Shown in pieces: positions 6,316 to 12,963 of a stretch of 12,963 bases of DNA. The stretch is from an uncultured Oribacterium sp. (GTDB taxonomy: Bacteria > Bacillota > Clostridia > Lachnospirales > Lachnospiraceae). The DNA lies in the NCBI GenBank assembly GCA_937927445.1, contig CALAOB010000003.1:1-12963 (forward strand), read 5' to 3'. The translations under genes and the position numbers were made by a program. Within the stretch, counting starts at the first letter, position 1. Every line of letters begins with the position of its first letter. The notes below the pieces were generated by a model. That model made no database searches. It had not been told where the DNA came from and saw only the letters and a program-made list of their open reading frames with translations.

Positions 6316-7578
6316 ATGAGTAATCTTGCACCAAAGAACAGTACACAGGGAGAGAAGGTCGTTCTGGCTTATTCCGGTGGTCTTGATACGACCTGTATCG
6401 TGCCGTGGCTGAAGGAGACCTTCGGTTATGAGGTCATCTGCTGCTGTGTCGATGTAGGACAGGGCAACGAGCTGGATGGTCTGGCGGAGCGTGCGAAGAT
6501 TTCGGGTGCGTCGAAGCTGTACATCGAGGATATCACGGATGATTTCTGCGACAACTATGTGCTTCCGTGTCTCGAGGCCAATGCGACCTACGAGAACAAG
6601 TACCTGCTCGGTACGTCGATGGCACGTCCGGCGATTGCGAAGAAGCTGGTTGAGATCGCCCGGAAGGAGGGCGCGAAGGCCATCTGTCATGGTGCGACCG
6701 GTAAGGGCAATGATCAGATTCGTTTCGAGCTGGCCATCAAGGCACTGGCACCGGATCTTGATATCATCGCTCCGTGGCGTATGACGGATATCTGGACCTT
6801 CCAGTCCCGTGAGGATGAGTACAACTACATCAAGTCCAAGGGCATTCCGCTCACCTTCTCCGAGGATAATTCCTACAGCCGTGACCGGAACCTCGTGCAT
6901 ATCTCGCATGAGGGCCTCGAGCTGGAGGATCCGTCGCAGGAGCCGAACTACGATCACATGCTGATGCTGTCCGTGACTCCGGAGAAGGCACCGGATCATG
7001 AGACGGATGTCGAGATCAAGTGGGAGAACGGTGTGCCGGTCGAGCTGAACGGACAGAAGATGACGGTGAAGGAGATCATCCTCGAGCTCAACAAGCTCGG
7101 TGGTGAGAACGGTATCGGTATCATCGATATCGTCGAGAACCGTGTCGTCGGCATGAAGAGCCGTGGCGTCTATGAGACCCCGGGTCTTACGATCCTCATG
7201 GAGGCACACAAGCAGATCGAGGAGCTGATCCTCGACCGTCAGACCATGGAGTTCAAGAACATGGTGGATGTGAAGTTCTCTCAGGTTGTGTACGAGGGCA
7301 AGTGGTTCGATCCGCTTCGTGAGGCACTCGAGGCGTTCGTCCAGAGCACCCAGAAGTATGTGACCGGTACGACGAAGATGAAGCTGTACAAGGGCAACAT
7401 CATCAAGGCCGGCACGACCTCACCGTACTCACTCTACAACGAGTCACTGGCGTCCTTCACGACGGGCAGCATGTATGATCACCACGATGCGTCTGGTTTC
7501 ATCACCCTCTTCGGTCTCCCGGAGAAGGTACGTGCGATGAAGCTGCTCGAGGTACAGAATCTTACAAATAACAAGTAA
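6316..7578 (+). CDS. argG: Argininosuccinate synthase
   Basis: ArgG joins citrulline and aspartate into argininosuccinate, using ATP and releasing AMP and pyrophosphate, as a cytoplasmic tetramer. The product is 420 residues, within the family range. The N-type ATP pyrophosphatase loop is seen as LAYSGGLDTT at residues 17-26, and the second conserved block as HGATGKGNDQIRFE from residue 125. The start at 6316 has AGGAG (6303-6307) 8 nt upstream; the in-frame ATG at 6310 is only 2 nt from that site, so it is less likely. argG leads a same-strand run, with argJ 25 nt later, argB and then argD, behind its own promoters and ARG boxes. Compared with argH next door it seems to use more CGT and GGT codons, perhaps reflecting high expression. 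Identification is secure. Confidence 0.97.
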   Translation: MSNLAPKNSTQGEKVVLAYSGGLDTTCIVPWLKETFGYEVICCCVDVGQGNELDGLAERAKISGASKLYIEDITDDFCDNYVLPCLEANATYENKYLLGTSMARPAIAKKLVEIARKEGAKAICHGATGKGNDQIRFELAIKALAPDLDIIAPWRMTDIWTFQSREDEYNYIKSKGIPLTFSEDNSYSRDRNLVHISHEGLELEDPSQEPNYDHMLMLSVTPEKAPDHETDVEIKWENGVPVELNGQKMTVKEIILELNKLGGENGIGIIDIVENRVVGMKSRGVYETPGLTILMEAHKQIEELILDRQTMEFKNMVDVKFSQVVYEGKWFDPLREALEAFVQSTQKYVTGTTKMKLYKGNIIKAGTTSPYSLYNESLASFTTGSMYDHHDASGFITLFGLPEKVRAMKLLEVQNLTNNK

Positions 7579-7603
7579 TTTAAATAAATAAAAGGGAGTA
7601 GTC

Positions 7604-8839
7604 ATGGGAATGATAGCAGTCAAGGGTGGCATCTGTGCTGCCGAGGGATTTATGGCAGCGGCGACCGCTGCGAAGATCAAGTCGAAGCATCGGGACGATA
7701 TGGCGATGATTTTTTCCGAGAAGCCATGCGTCGTCGCTGGTACCTTCACGAGCAACGTGGTGAAGGCGGCGCCGGTCCTCTGGGATCGAGCACTCGTTGA
7801 CAGTGGCCGTCCGGTCCATGCTGCCGTGATCAACTCCGGTATCGCCAATGCCTGCACCGGTCAGATGGGACTGGATATCTGCAAGGAGGAGGCCGATGCG
7901 ACTGCGGAGGCCTTCGGCCAGGTGATTTCTGCGGATTCCGTGCTGCTGGCATCCACCGGTATCATCGGTCTGCAGCTTCCGATCGAGAAGATGAAGAATG
8001 CGATTTCTGAGATGGTTCCGAAGCTGGAGGCAAGCGAGGCAGCGGCGACCGCTGCCAGCAAGGCCATCATGACGACCGATACGACGAATAAGGAGTTCGC
8101 CCTCGAGTTCACGATCGGCGGGAAGAAGGTCCACCTCGGCGGTATGACGAAGGGCTCCGGCATGATCCATCCGCAGATGTGCACGATGATCTGCTTCCTG
8201 ACGACCGATCTCTCGATCACGAAGGAGCTGCTGCAGAAGGCCCTCAGCGAGAATGTCGTCGATACCTTCAACATGATCTCCGTCGATGGCGATACCTCGA
8301 CGAATGATACCTGCGTGATCCTCGCAAACGGTGCCGCCGGGAATCCGATCATCGATACGGAGGGAGAGGACTACGAGACCTTTAAGACCGTCCTCCTCCA
8401 GCTGACGAAGACCCTGTCGCGGGAGATGGCCGCCGATGGTGAAGGTGCATCCCACCTCTTCACCGTCCATGTCACCCAGGCGAAGGATAAGCAGGAGGCG
8501 CGTACACTCGCACGTTCCGTCGTTTCCTCGACGCTCACGAAGGCCGCGATCTATGGCCGTGACGCGAACTGGGGCCGTGTGCTCTGCGCGATGGGCTACA
8601 GTGGCGCGAGCTTCGATCCGAATAAGGTAAACCTGTACTTCGTGAACGACATCGGAAAGATCGAGGTCTTCCACCAGGGTGTACCGGTGGATTTCGATGA
8701 GGATGTTGCATCCGAGATCCTCGGTTACCAGGAGGTCACCGCGCTCATCGAGATGCACGAGGGCACAGAGGAGGCCACGGCCTGGGGCTGCGACCTCACC
8801 CACGAGTACGTGAACATCAACGCGGATTACAGGAGCTGA
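7604..8839 (+). CDS. argJ: Bifunctional glutamate N-acetyltransferase / amino-acid N-acetyltransferase ArgJ
   Basis: ArgJ moves the acetyl group from N-acetylornithine to glutamate, closing the acetyl cycle of arginine synthesis. Many members also make N-acetylglutamate from acetyl-CoA. It is an Ntn-type enzyme that cleaves itself into two chains before a threonine that becomes the nucleophile. The 411-residue length is typical. The cleavage region KGSGMIHPQMCT is at about residues 183-194, with Thr194 as the predicted nucleophile. The residue before it is Cys193 instead of the usual Ala. VINSGIANACTG (about 77-88) and the C-terminal GRDANWGRV are also family blocks. GGGAG (7594-7598) lies 5 nt before the ATG. 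It is co-transcribed with argG (25-nt gap) and with argB (1-nt gap). Bifunctionality cannot be decided from sequence alone. Confidence 0.95.
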   Translation: MGMIAVKGGICAAEGFMAAATAAKIKSKHRDDMAMIFSEKPCVVAGTFTSNVVKAAPVLWDRALVDSGRPVHAAVINSGIANACTGQMGLDICKEEADATAEAFGQVISADSVLLASTGIIGLQLPIEKMKNAISEMVPKLEASEAAATAASKAIMTTDTTNKEFALEFTIGGKKVHLGGMTKGSGMIHPQMCTMICFLTTDLSITKELLQKALSENVVDTFNMISVDGDTSTNDTCVILANGAAGNPIIDTEGEDYETFKTVLLQLTKTLSREMAADGEGASHLFTVHVTQAKDKQEARTLARSVVSSTLTKAAIYGRDANWGRVLCAMGYSGASFDPNKVNLYFVNDIGKIEVFHQGVPVDFDEDVASEILGYQEVTALIEMHEGTEEATAWGCDLTHEYVNINADYRS

Positions 8840-8840
8840 T

Positions 8841-9725
8841 ATGGAAATCGAGAATAAGATCATGGATAAGGCGGCGACCCTCGTCGAGGCGCTGCCGTAT
8901 ATCCAGAAATTTCAGGATAAGGTCGTTGTCGTAAAGTACGGCGGATCCGCGATGACGGATGAGAATCTGAAGAAGCATGTCATGCAGGATGTGGCAATCC
9001 TGAAGCTGGTCGGCCTGAAGCCGATCATCGTCCATGGTGGCGGCAAGGAGATCTCGAAGTGGATCAGCAAGGTCGGTATGGAGCCGCACTTCGTGAACGG
9101 ACTCCGTGTGACCGACGAGGATACCATGGAGATCGCCGAGATGGTGCTGAACAAGGTCAACAAGTCCCTGGTCCAGCTCATCAACAACCTCGGCGGCAAG
9201 GCCGTCGGTATCTCCGGTAAGGACGGAAACCTCTTGAAGTGTGTGAAGAAGTACTCAAAGGGAGAGGACATCGGTTTCGTCGGCGACATCGTCGGTGTGG
9301 ATACCACCATCATCGACGACCTTCTGAGTGACGGCTTCATCCCGGTGATCTGTCCGATCGGCTTCGATGAGCGTGGCCAGAGCTACAACATCAACGCGGA
9401 TGACGCGGCCTGTGCGATCGCGGCGGCGATGCACGCCGAGAAGCTCGCCTTCCTCACAGACGTCGAGGGCGTATATAAGGATTTCAATGACAAGAGCTCC
9501 CTCATCACGACGCTTTCCATCGAGAAGGCACAGGAGATGATGGATGCCGGCGAGCTGGTCGGCGGTATGCTGCCGAAGATCCAGAACTGCATCGATGCGA
9601 TGAAGAAGGGCGTAAACCGTGTGCATATCCTCGATGGACGTGTGCCGCACTGCCTGCTTCTCGAGATCTTCACGAACCAGGGCATCGGCACCATGATCGA
9701 GAAGTCGATCGACGCGTGGTTCTGA
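8841..9725 (+). CDS. argB: Acetylglutamate kinase
   Basis: ArgB phosphorylates N-acetyl-L-glutamate with ATP, the second step of arginine synthesis and the usual control point in organisms with ArgJ. The protein is 294 residues. Amino-acid kinase motifs are visible: VKYGGSAM (residues 31-38, Lys32), HGGGKE (65-70) and NADDAA (185-190). About 20 residues precede the first kinase strand, unlike the shorter arginine-insensitive E. coli enzyme (258 residues). Such an N-terminal helix is found in arginine-inhibited hexameric enzymes, so feedback inhibition is likely (inference). The C-terminal EIFTNQGIGTMI is typical. Its ATG is 1 nt after the argJ stop, and its ribosome binding site AGGAG (8831-8835) lies inside the end of argJ, which points to coupled translation. 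Confidence 0.96.
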   Translation: MEIENKIMDKAATLVEALPYIQKFQDKVVVVKYGGSAMTDENLKKHVMQDVAILKLVGLKPIIVHGGGKEISKWISKVGMEPHFVNGLRVTDEDTMEIAEMVLNKVNKSLVQLINNLGGKAVGISGKDGNLLKCVKKYSKGEDIGFVGDIVGVDTTIIDDLLSDGFIPVICPIGFDERGQSYNINADDAACAIAAAMHAEKLAFLTDVEGVYKDFNDKSSLITTLSIEKAQEMMDAGELVGGMLPKIQNCIDAMKKGVNRVHILDGRVPHCLLLEIFTNQGIGTMIEKSIDAWF

Positions 9726-9831
9726 CAGAAGCGTAACTGCAGTGCTGACCGACGGAGCTGTCCGGGCGGGTGCTGTGAGAGTGCATTGGCCGAATAACGC
9801 GGCGGCTGTGATGTGACGCCGGTGATCGGAT

Positions 9832-9836
9832 AAGGG
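9832..9836 (+). promoter_or_regulatory. Ribosome binding site deciding the argD start
   Basis: AAGGG lies 8 nt before the ATG at 9845. A GTG at 9836 is in frame but overlaps this site, and a further ATG at 9854 is farther away, so 9845 is the best start. Confidence 0.55.
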
Positions 9837-9844
9837 TGAATAGA

Positions 9845-11086
9845 ATGAAATTTATGGATGATTCCATCGTAAAGGGAAATATCGTGAATGACCGCCTCGT
9901 GGCGGAGGGCGAGCAGGTACTGTACAAGACCTACAATCGTTTACCGGTGGCGTTTGATCACGCGAAGGGCGTCGAGCTCTATGATGCAGGCGGGCATGCG
10001 TTCCTTGATTTCGGCGCAGGTATCGCGGTGGCGGGGCTCGGCTATGGCAATGCGCTGGTGGACCAGGCGATGAAGGAGCAGATCGACAAGGGACTGCTGC
10101 ACACCTCGAATCTGTTCTACAACGAGCCGTCCATCGAGGCGGCGGAAAAGCTGCTCGCGGCGAGTGGGATGGACCGTGTGTTCTTCACGAATTCCGGCAC
10201 CGAGGCGGTGGAGGGCGCGCTGAAGATCGCGCGTCGTTACCACTACAATAAGGGGAAGGCCGGCTGCGAGATCATCGCGATGCAGGGCTCCTTCCACGGT
10301 CGTTCCATGGGCGCGGTCAGCGTGACCGGCAAGGATCACTACCGTGCGCCGTTTGAGCCGCTGATCGGGGGCGTGCGCTTCGCAAGCTTCAACGATCTCG
10401 ATTCCGTGAAGGCGCTGGTCAATGAAAATACCGGTGCGATCATCATGGAGACGATCCAGGGTGAGGGCGGCATCTATCCGGCGACGGAGGAATTTCTCCG
10501 GGGCGTACGGCAGCTCTGCGATGAACATGATCTGCTGCTGATCCTCGATGAGATCCAGTGTGGCATGGGCCGTTCCGGTGCCATGTTTGCATGGCAGGCG
10601 TACGGCGTGAAGCCGGATGTCCTGACGGTGGCAAAGGCCCTCGGAAACGGCGTGCCGATCGGCGCCTTCCTCGCCTGCGGAGAGGCGGCGAGTGCGATGC
10701 AGCCGGGTGATCACGGCTCCACCTATGGCGGAAATCCGTTTGTCTGCGCTGCGGCATCGGCAGTGCTGGATGTCTTCAAGGAGGCGGATATCCCGGGCCA
10801 CGCGAAGGAACAGGGCGCGTACCTCTGGAAGGCCCTCGAGGAAGTGAAGGCAGACTTCCCGGATATGGTGAAGGATCATCGTGGCATGGGTCTGATCCAG
10901 GGCCTTGAGTTCGCCCCATCGGTCCCGGCGGGAGACATCGTCCGGAAGATGCTGCTCGAGCAGCATGTCATCCTGATCGCCGCCGAGCACAACACGATCC
11001 GTTTTGTGCCGCCACTCGTCATCGAGCATGAGCACATCGACGCGATGAAGGAAAAACTGGAAGCCGTGCTGGCAGAGCGGACTTAA
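9845..11086 (+). CDS. argD: Acetylornithine aminotransferase
   Basis: ArgD is a class-III PLP aminotransferase that converts N-acetylglutamate semialdehyde to N-acetylornithine with glutamate as amino donor. From the start at 9845 it has 413 residues. Family landmarks are NSGTEAVEGALKIARR from residue 116 (cofactor phosphate binding), DEIQCGMGRSG from residue 235 (Asp235 contacts the pyridine nitrogen) and LTVAKALGNGVPIGAF with the Schiff-base lysine at 264. It is last in the argGJBD run, after a 119-nt gap that holds no promoter I can recognise, and it is followed by a strong terminator. Related enzymes act on ornithine, GABA or succinylornithine, but the arginine context decides for ArgD. 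It completes the set except for argC and argF, which are not in the window. Confidence 0.94.
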   Translation: MKFMDDSIVKGNIVNDRLVAEGEQVLYKTYNRLPVAFDHAKGVELYDAGGHAFLDFGAGIAVAGLGYGNALVDQAMKEQIDKGLLHTSNLFYNEPSIEAAEKLLAASGMDRVFFTNSGTEAVEGALKIARRYHYNKGKAGCEIIAMQGSFHGRSMGAVSVTGKDHYRAPFEPLIGGVRFASFNDLDSVKALVNENTGAIIMETIQGEGGIYPATEEFLRGVRQLCDEHDLLLILDEIQCGMGRSGAMFAWQAYGVKPDVLTVAKALGNGVPIGAFLACGEAASAMQPGDHGSTYGGNPFVCAAASAVLDVFKEADIPGHAKEQGAYLWKALEEVKADFPDMVKDHRGMGLIQGLEFAPSVPAGDIVRKMLLEQHVILIAAEHNTIRFVPPLVIEHEHIDAMKEKLEAVLAERT

Positions 11087-11094
11087 GGCATAGA

Positions 11095-11124
11095 AAACCC
11101 CGGTGGAGCAGTCCGCCGGGGTTT
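11095..11124. terminator. Bidirectional rho-independent terminator between argD and folD
   Basis: AAACCCCGGTGGA (11095-11107) pairs with TCCGCCGGGGTTT (11112-11124) through 13 positions, one of them a G-T wobble, with a GCAG loop. T residues follow on both strands (a short TTT on +, TTTT on -). It begins 8 nt after the argD stop and ends 10 nt before the folD stop, so it serves both convergent transcripts. Confidence 0.9.
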
Positions 11125-11134
11125 GATGTTTCAT

Positions 11135-12016
11135 TTAAGCTAAGTACTCGTCGGCGCTGTCGTCGATCGGTGCGAGATCCATCTGGAGCTTTGCGGCCTG
11201 GACGAGGTGCTTCGCGAGGACAGCGGTGGTGACGGTGCCGACGCCGCCTGGTACCGGGGTAGCCGCTCCGGCCTTCAGGATGATCTGATCCCAGTCGCAG
11301 TCGCCGCAGAGATTACCGGCCTCGTCGACATTGATTCCGACGTCGATGACCGTCGCATCCTCCTTCACGTAGCCACTGCTGATGAACTTCGCCTTTCCGA
11401 TGGCGGCCACCAGGATATCCGCACGGCTTGCCACGGCCTTCAGATCCTCGGTCTTACTGTGGCAGACGGTCACGGTTGCATTCTCCTGGAGCAGCAGCAT
11501 GCTGAGCGGCTTGCCGACCACCATGGAGCGACCGATGATGCAGACTTCCTTGCCGGCCATCTCGATCTGATGTCCCTTCAGGATCTCCACGACAGCCTGT
11601 GCCGTACATGGTGCGAAGGCATCCGCATCGCCCCGCATCACTCCAGCGACGTTTGTATCCGTGATGCCGTCGAGATCCTTCAGCGGATTCATCTTGCGCA
11701 GCATCGCCGCCTCATCGATCTGCTTCGGGAGCGGACGCATCACGAGGATGCCGTGAATCTCCGGATCCTGGTTGATGAAGTCGAAGACCTGCTGAAACTC
11801 TTCGTTTGATACGTTCTCTGGAAGCTCATAGTCCTTTGCCTCCAGTCCGAAATCCATGAAACGCTTCTTGATGCTGCGCTCATAGCTGAGATCAGCTTCC
11901 TTGTGGCCGACGCGCAGAATCGCCAGCGCCGGCAGGATGCCGTTATACTGTCCGACGAAGTCCAGGCACTCGCCCTTGATCTGATCTGCGATGATTTTTC
12001 CTCTTAATTCCTGCAT
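11135..12016 (-). CDS. folD: FolD-family methylenetetrahydrofolate dehydrogenase (cyclohydrolase residues altered)
   Basis: FolD usually is a homodimeric enzyme that oxidises 5,10-methylene-THF to methenyl-THF with NAD(P)+ and hydrolyses the product to 10-formyl-THF. This 293-residue protein has the fold's landmarks: the catalytic-domain tyrosine (Tyr45), KDLDG (residues 113-117, Asp116), PCTAQAV, the nucleotide-binding GRSMVVGKPLSMLL and the C-terminal TPVPGGVGTVT. Aligned by eye with E. coli FolD, the catalytic Lys54 position is Ile49 (with Lys50 next to it), and the Gln98 position is Met93 in ILVMRPLP. Both residues matter for cyclohydrolase activity, so this may be mainly a dehydrogenase. 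The start MQELRGK is typical, with only a weak AAGAG ribosome binding site. It lies 120 nt downstream of fchA on the same strand. The family is certain, the loss of activity is inference. Confidence 0.92.
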   Translation of the reverse strand: MQELRGKIIADQIKGECLDFVGQYNGILPALAILRVGHKEADLSYERSIKKRFMDFGLEAKDYELPENVSNEEFQQVFDFINQDPEIHGILVMRPLPKQIDEAAMLRKMNPLKDLDGITDTNVAGVMRGDADAFAPCTAQAVVEILKGHQIEMAGKEVCIIGRSMVVGKPLSMLLLQENATVTVCHSKTEDLKAVASRADILVAAIGKAKFISSGYVKEDATVIDVGINVDEAGNLCGDCDWDQIILKAGAATPVPGGVGTVTTAVLAKHLVQAAKLQMDLAPIDDSADEYLA

Positions 12017-12136
12017 AGATTCACTCTTTCTTTCGCTGTATATGTTTGATTTCTTCTATATGAGAACTGCGGTCCGGGCCACAGTGTATGCAGCTGCTAT
12101 GACGAAACAGCCGGCATGGCTCCGGGTGCATCTTTC

Positions 12137-12820
12137 TTACGAGAAGTCGACCTTGTTCCGGGCGATGCGGTCCAGCTCCGGATCGTATTGCGGCTTCACC
12201 TTATCCTCGACCGCCTCGTAGATCAGGCGACTCTTCGCACGGCCATCCATGAGCAGCTTCCGGGCATATTCATTGAGCTCGATCATACGGTTCTGGTTCT
12301 TCATCATCTTCGTGTTGATGTAGACATTCATCACCGCGCCCTCGAGGGCGGTGCCGAGATACGCGGCGGCCACACCGACGTCGCTCTGCATGAGCTTCGA
12401 GCCGTGCTCCTCCAGCTCGCTGAGGTAGTCGAGCGCCTCACAGGCCCGCTCCATTACCTTGATCGGCGTCATGGATGCGTTGCTGAGGCAGGTTTCCAGG
12501 GTCGTCTCCTTGAAATCTTTCTCCTCCGGCGTCTCATCCGGCAGACCGTAGGCCTGACTGAGCGGTAGAAACACCTTCTCGTCCTCGTCAGAGAGCGCCA
12601 GGAAGGCTTCCCGCAGCTTCGCGAGGCGCGCTTCGATGTCCCGGATGCGCGGTTCATACTCCGCATACTTTTTCTTTCCGATGGTGAATGCACAGACCAT
12701 CATGCCGAGGCTCACGCCATAGGCACCGGCCAGCGCACTTGCGCCACCACCGCCCGGCACGGATTCCCGCGCACCTAATCGCTCCAGATATTCCCGAATC
12801 GTCGTCTCCCCTGATGTCAT
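12137..12820 (-). CDS. Cyclodeaminase/cyclohydrolase family protein (FchA / FTCD C-terminal domain)
   Basis: This all-helical family (Pfam FTCD_C) includes the formimino-THF cyclodeaminase half of animal FTCD and the stand-alone FchA methenyl-THF cyclohydrolase of acetogenic and purine-degrading Clostridia. The product is 227 residues, slightly longer than the usual ~210. The N-terminal family motif is seen as ESVPGGGGASALAGA (residues 19-33). The LSDEDEKVF stretch near residue 80 carries the expected conserved Asp, and SDVGVAAAYLGTALEGAVMNVYIN is the conserved helix pair. The start at 12820 has AAGGAG 6 nt upstream on the minus strand. No formiminotransferase or histidine-degradation gene is adjacent. 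folD follows 120 nt downstream. The folD context favours a methenyl-THF cyclohydrolase role over a cyclodeaminase role, but sequence alone does not settle it. Confidence 0.88.
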   Translation of the reverse strand: MTSGETTIREYLERLGARESVPGGGGASALAGAYGVSLGMMVCAFTIGKKKYAEYEPRIRDIEARLAKLREAFLALSDEDEKVFLPLSQAYGLPDETPEEKDFKETTLETCLSNASMTPIKVMERACEALDYLSELEEHGSKLMQSDVGVAAAYLGTALEGAVMNVYINTKMMKNQNRMIELNEYARKLLMDGRAKSRLIYEAVEDKVKPQYDPELDRIARNKVDFS

Positions 12821-12855
12821 CGCATGCTCCTTCTTTCTCGTGATTCTTCGATGTC

Positions 12856-12861
12856 ATAATA
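12856..12861 (-). promoter_or_regulatory. Possible -10 element for the fchA-folD transcript
   Basis: On the minus strand this reads TATTAT (5 of 6 consensus bases), about 35 nt before the start at 12820. The -35 at 17 nt spacing is poor (TTTTCT), so the call is tentative. Confidence 0.3.
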
Positions 12862-12903
12862 CTCGATTTTACAGCAAAAGAAAAGTGACAGTTCGGGTAG
12901 TGA

Positions 12904-12913
12904 GGGGGCCCCC
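12904..12913. repeat. GGGGGCCCCC palindrome
   Basis: A perfect 10-bp G5C5 palindrome lies about 90 nt before the fchA-like gene, in a GC-rich patch. A CGGAG/CTCCG inverted repeat (12926-12943) follows nearby. No coding frame or known RNA is recognised in 12862-12963, which runs off the window. Confidence 0.4.
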
Positions 12914-12963
12914 GAGAGGCGGCAACGGAGGCACAGTACTCCGAGACCGGTTCAATCTAAGCC

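Noticed and set aside
7580..8863. Long minus-strand open frame of 427 codons opposite argJ
   Set aside because: It lies exactly opposite a well-recognised gene, has no ribosome binding site, and its translation is rich in Arg, His, Asp and Leu without domain resemblance. GC-biased codons in the real gene create such frames.
9941..11134. Minus-strand open frame of 397 codons opposite argD
   Set aside because: It would read through the argD-folD terminator and overlaps a certain gene. The predicted protein has no recognisable domain and the composition typical of an antisense shadow.
12926..12963. Possible tRNA T-arm (GGTTCAATCT) at the right edge
   Set aside because: The flanking bases do not form a T-stem, and no acceptor or anticodon arm fits on either side within the window.
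12821..12963. Possible folate (THF) riboswitch before the fchA-like gene
   Set aside because: Given the folate genes I looked for the conserved THF-riboswitch core on the minus strand and could not see it or a convincing pairing pattern.

Overview
The window looks like chromosomal core DNA of a fairly GC-rich member of the Clostridia, probably Lachnospiraceae. This rests on the gene set (RlmH, a CarD-family regulator, GtrA and YfhO membrane proteins, a cyclic-pathway arginine cluster with ArgJ, and a FolD/FchA-type folate pair), on strong AGGAG-type ribosome binding sites, and on a Gram-positive style ARG box. Genus cannot be fixed from the sequence alone. I see no mobile element, phage gene, CRISPR array, rRNA or tRNA.

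Layout. 1-160: non-coding as far as I can see, with one hairpin. 161-640 (+): rlmH. 666-1181 (-): a CarD-like RNA polymerase regulator, convergent with rlmH and sharing a terminator that runs into its own stop codon. 1182-1485: a 304-nt intergenic stretch with two inverted repeats and a good promoter for the next gene. 1486-1920 (+) gtrA and 2008-4713 (+) yfhO: a membrane pair of the type that moves and transfers lipid-linked sugars onto cell-surface polymers. 4727-6073 (+): argH, only 13 nt after yfhO and closed by a strong terminator. 6108-6315: a control region with two promoters and two ARG boxes. 6316-11086 (+): argG, argJ, argB and argD. 11095-11124: a bidirectional terminator. 11135-12820 (-): folD, and upstream of it an FchA/FTCD-C-type cyclohydrolase or cyclodeaminase.

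How the genes work together. ArgJ recycles acetyl groups from N-acetylornithine to glutamate, ArgB phosphorylates N-acetylglutamate, ArgD transaminates the semialdehyde, and ArgG plus ArgH turn citrulline into arginine. ArgC, ArgF and carbamoyl-phosphate synthase are not in the window. argGJBD is probably repressed by ArgR/AhrC through the boxes before argG, whereas argH appears to be read from the gtrA-yfhO promoter. The two folate genes interconvert methenyl- and methylene-tetrahydrofolate.

The most interesting observations are: a FolD lacking residues normally needed for cyclohydrolase activity beside an FchA-type protein that could supply it; argH placed in a surface-glycosylation operon; the dual-promoter, dual-ARG-box control region; and a long acidic tail on YfhO. 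I found no convincing wholly new system. These are variations on known families.
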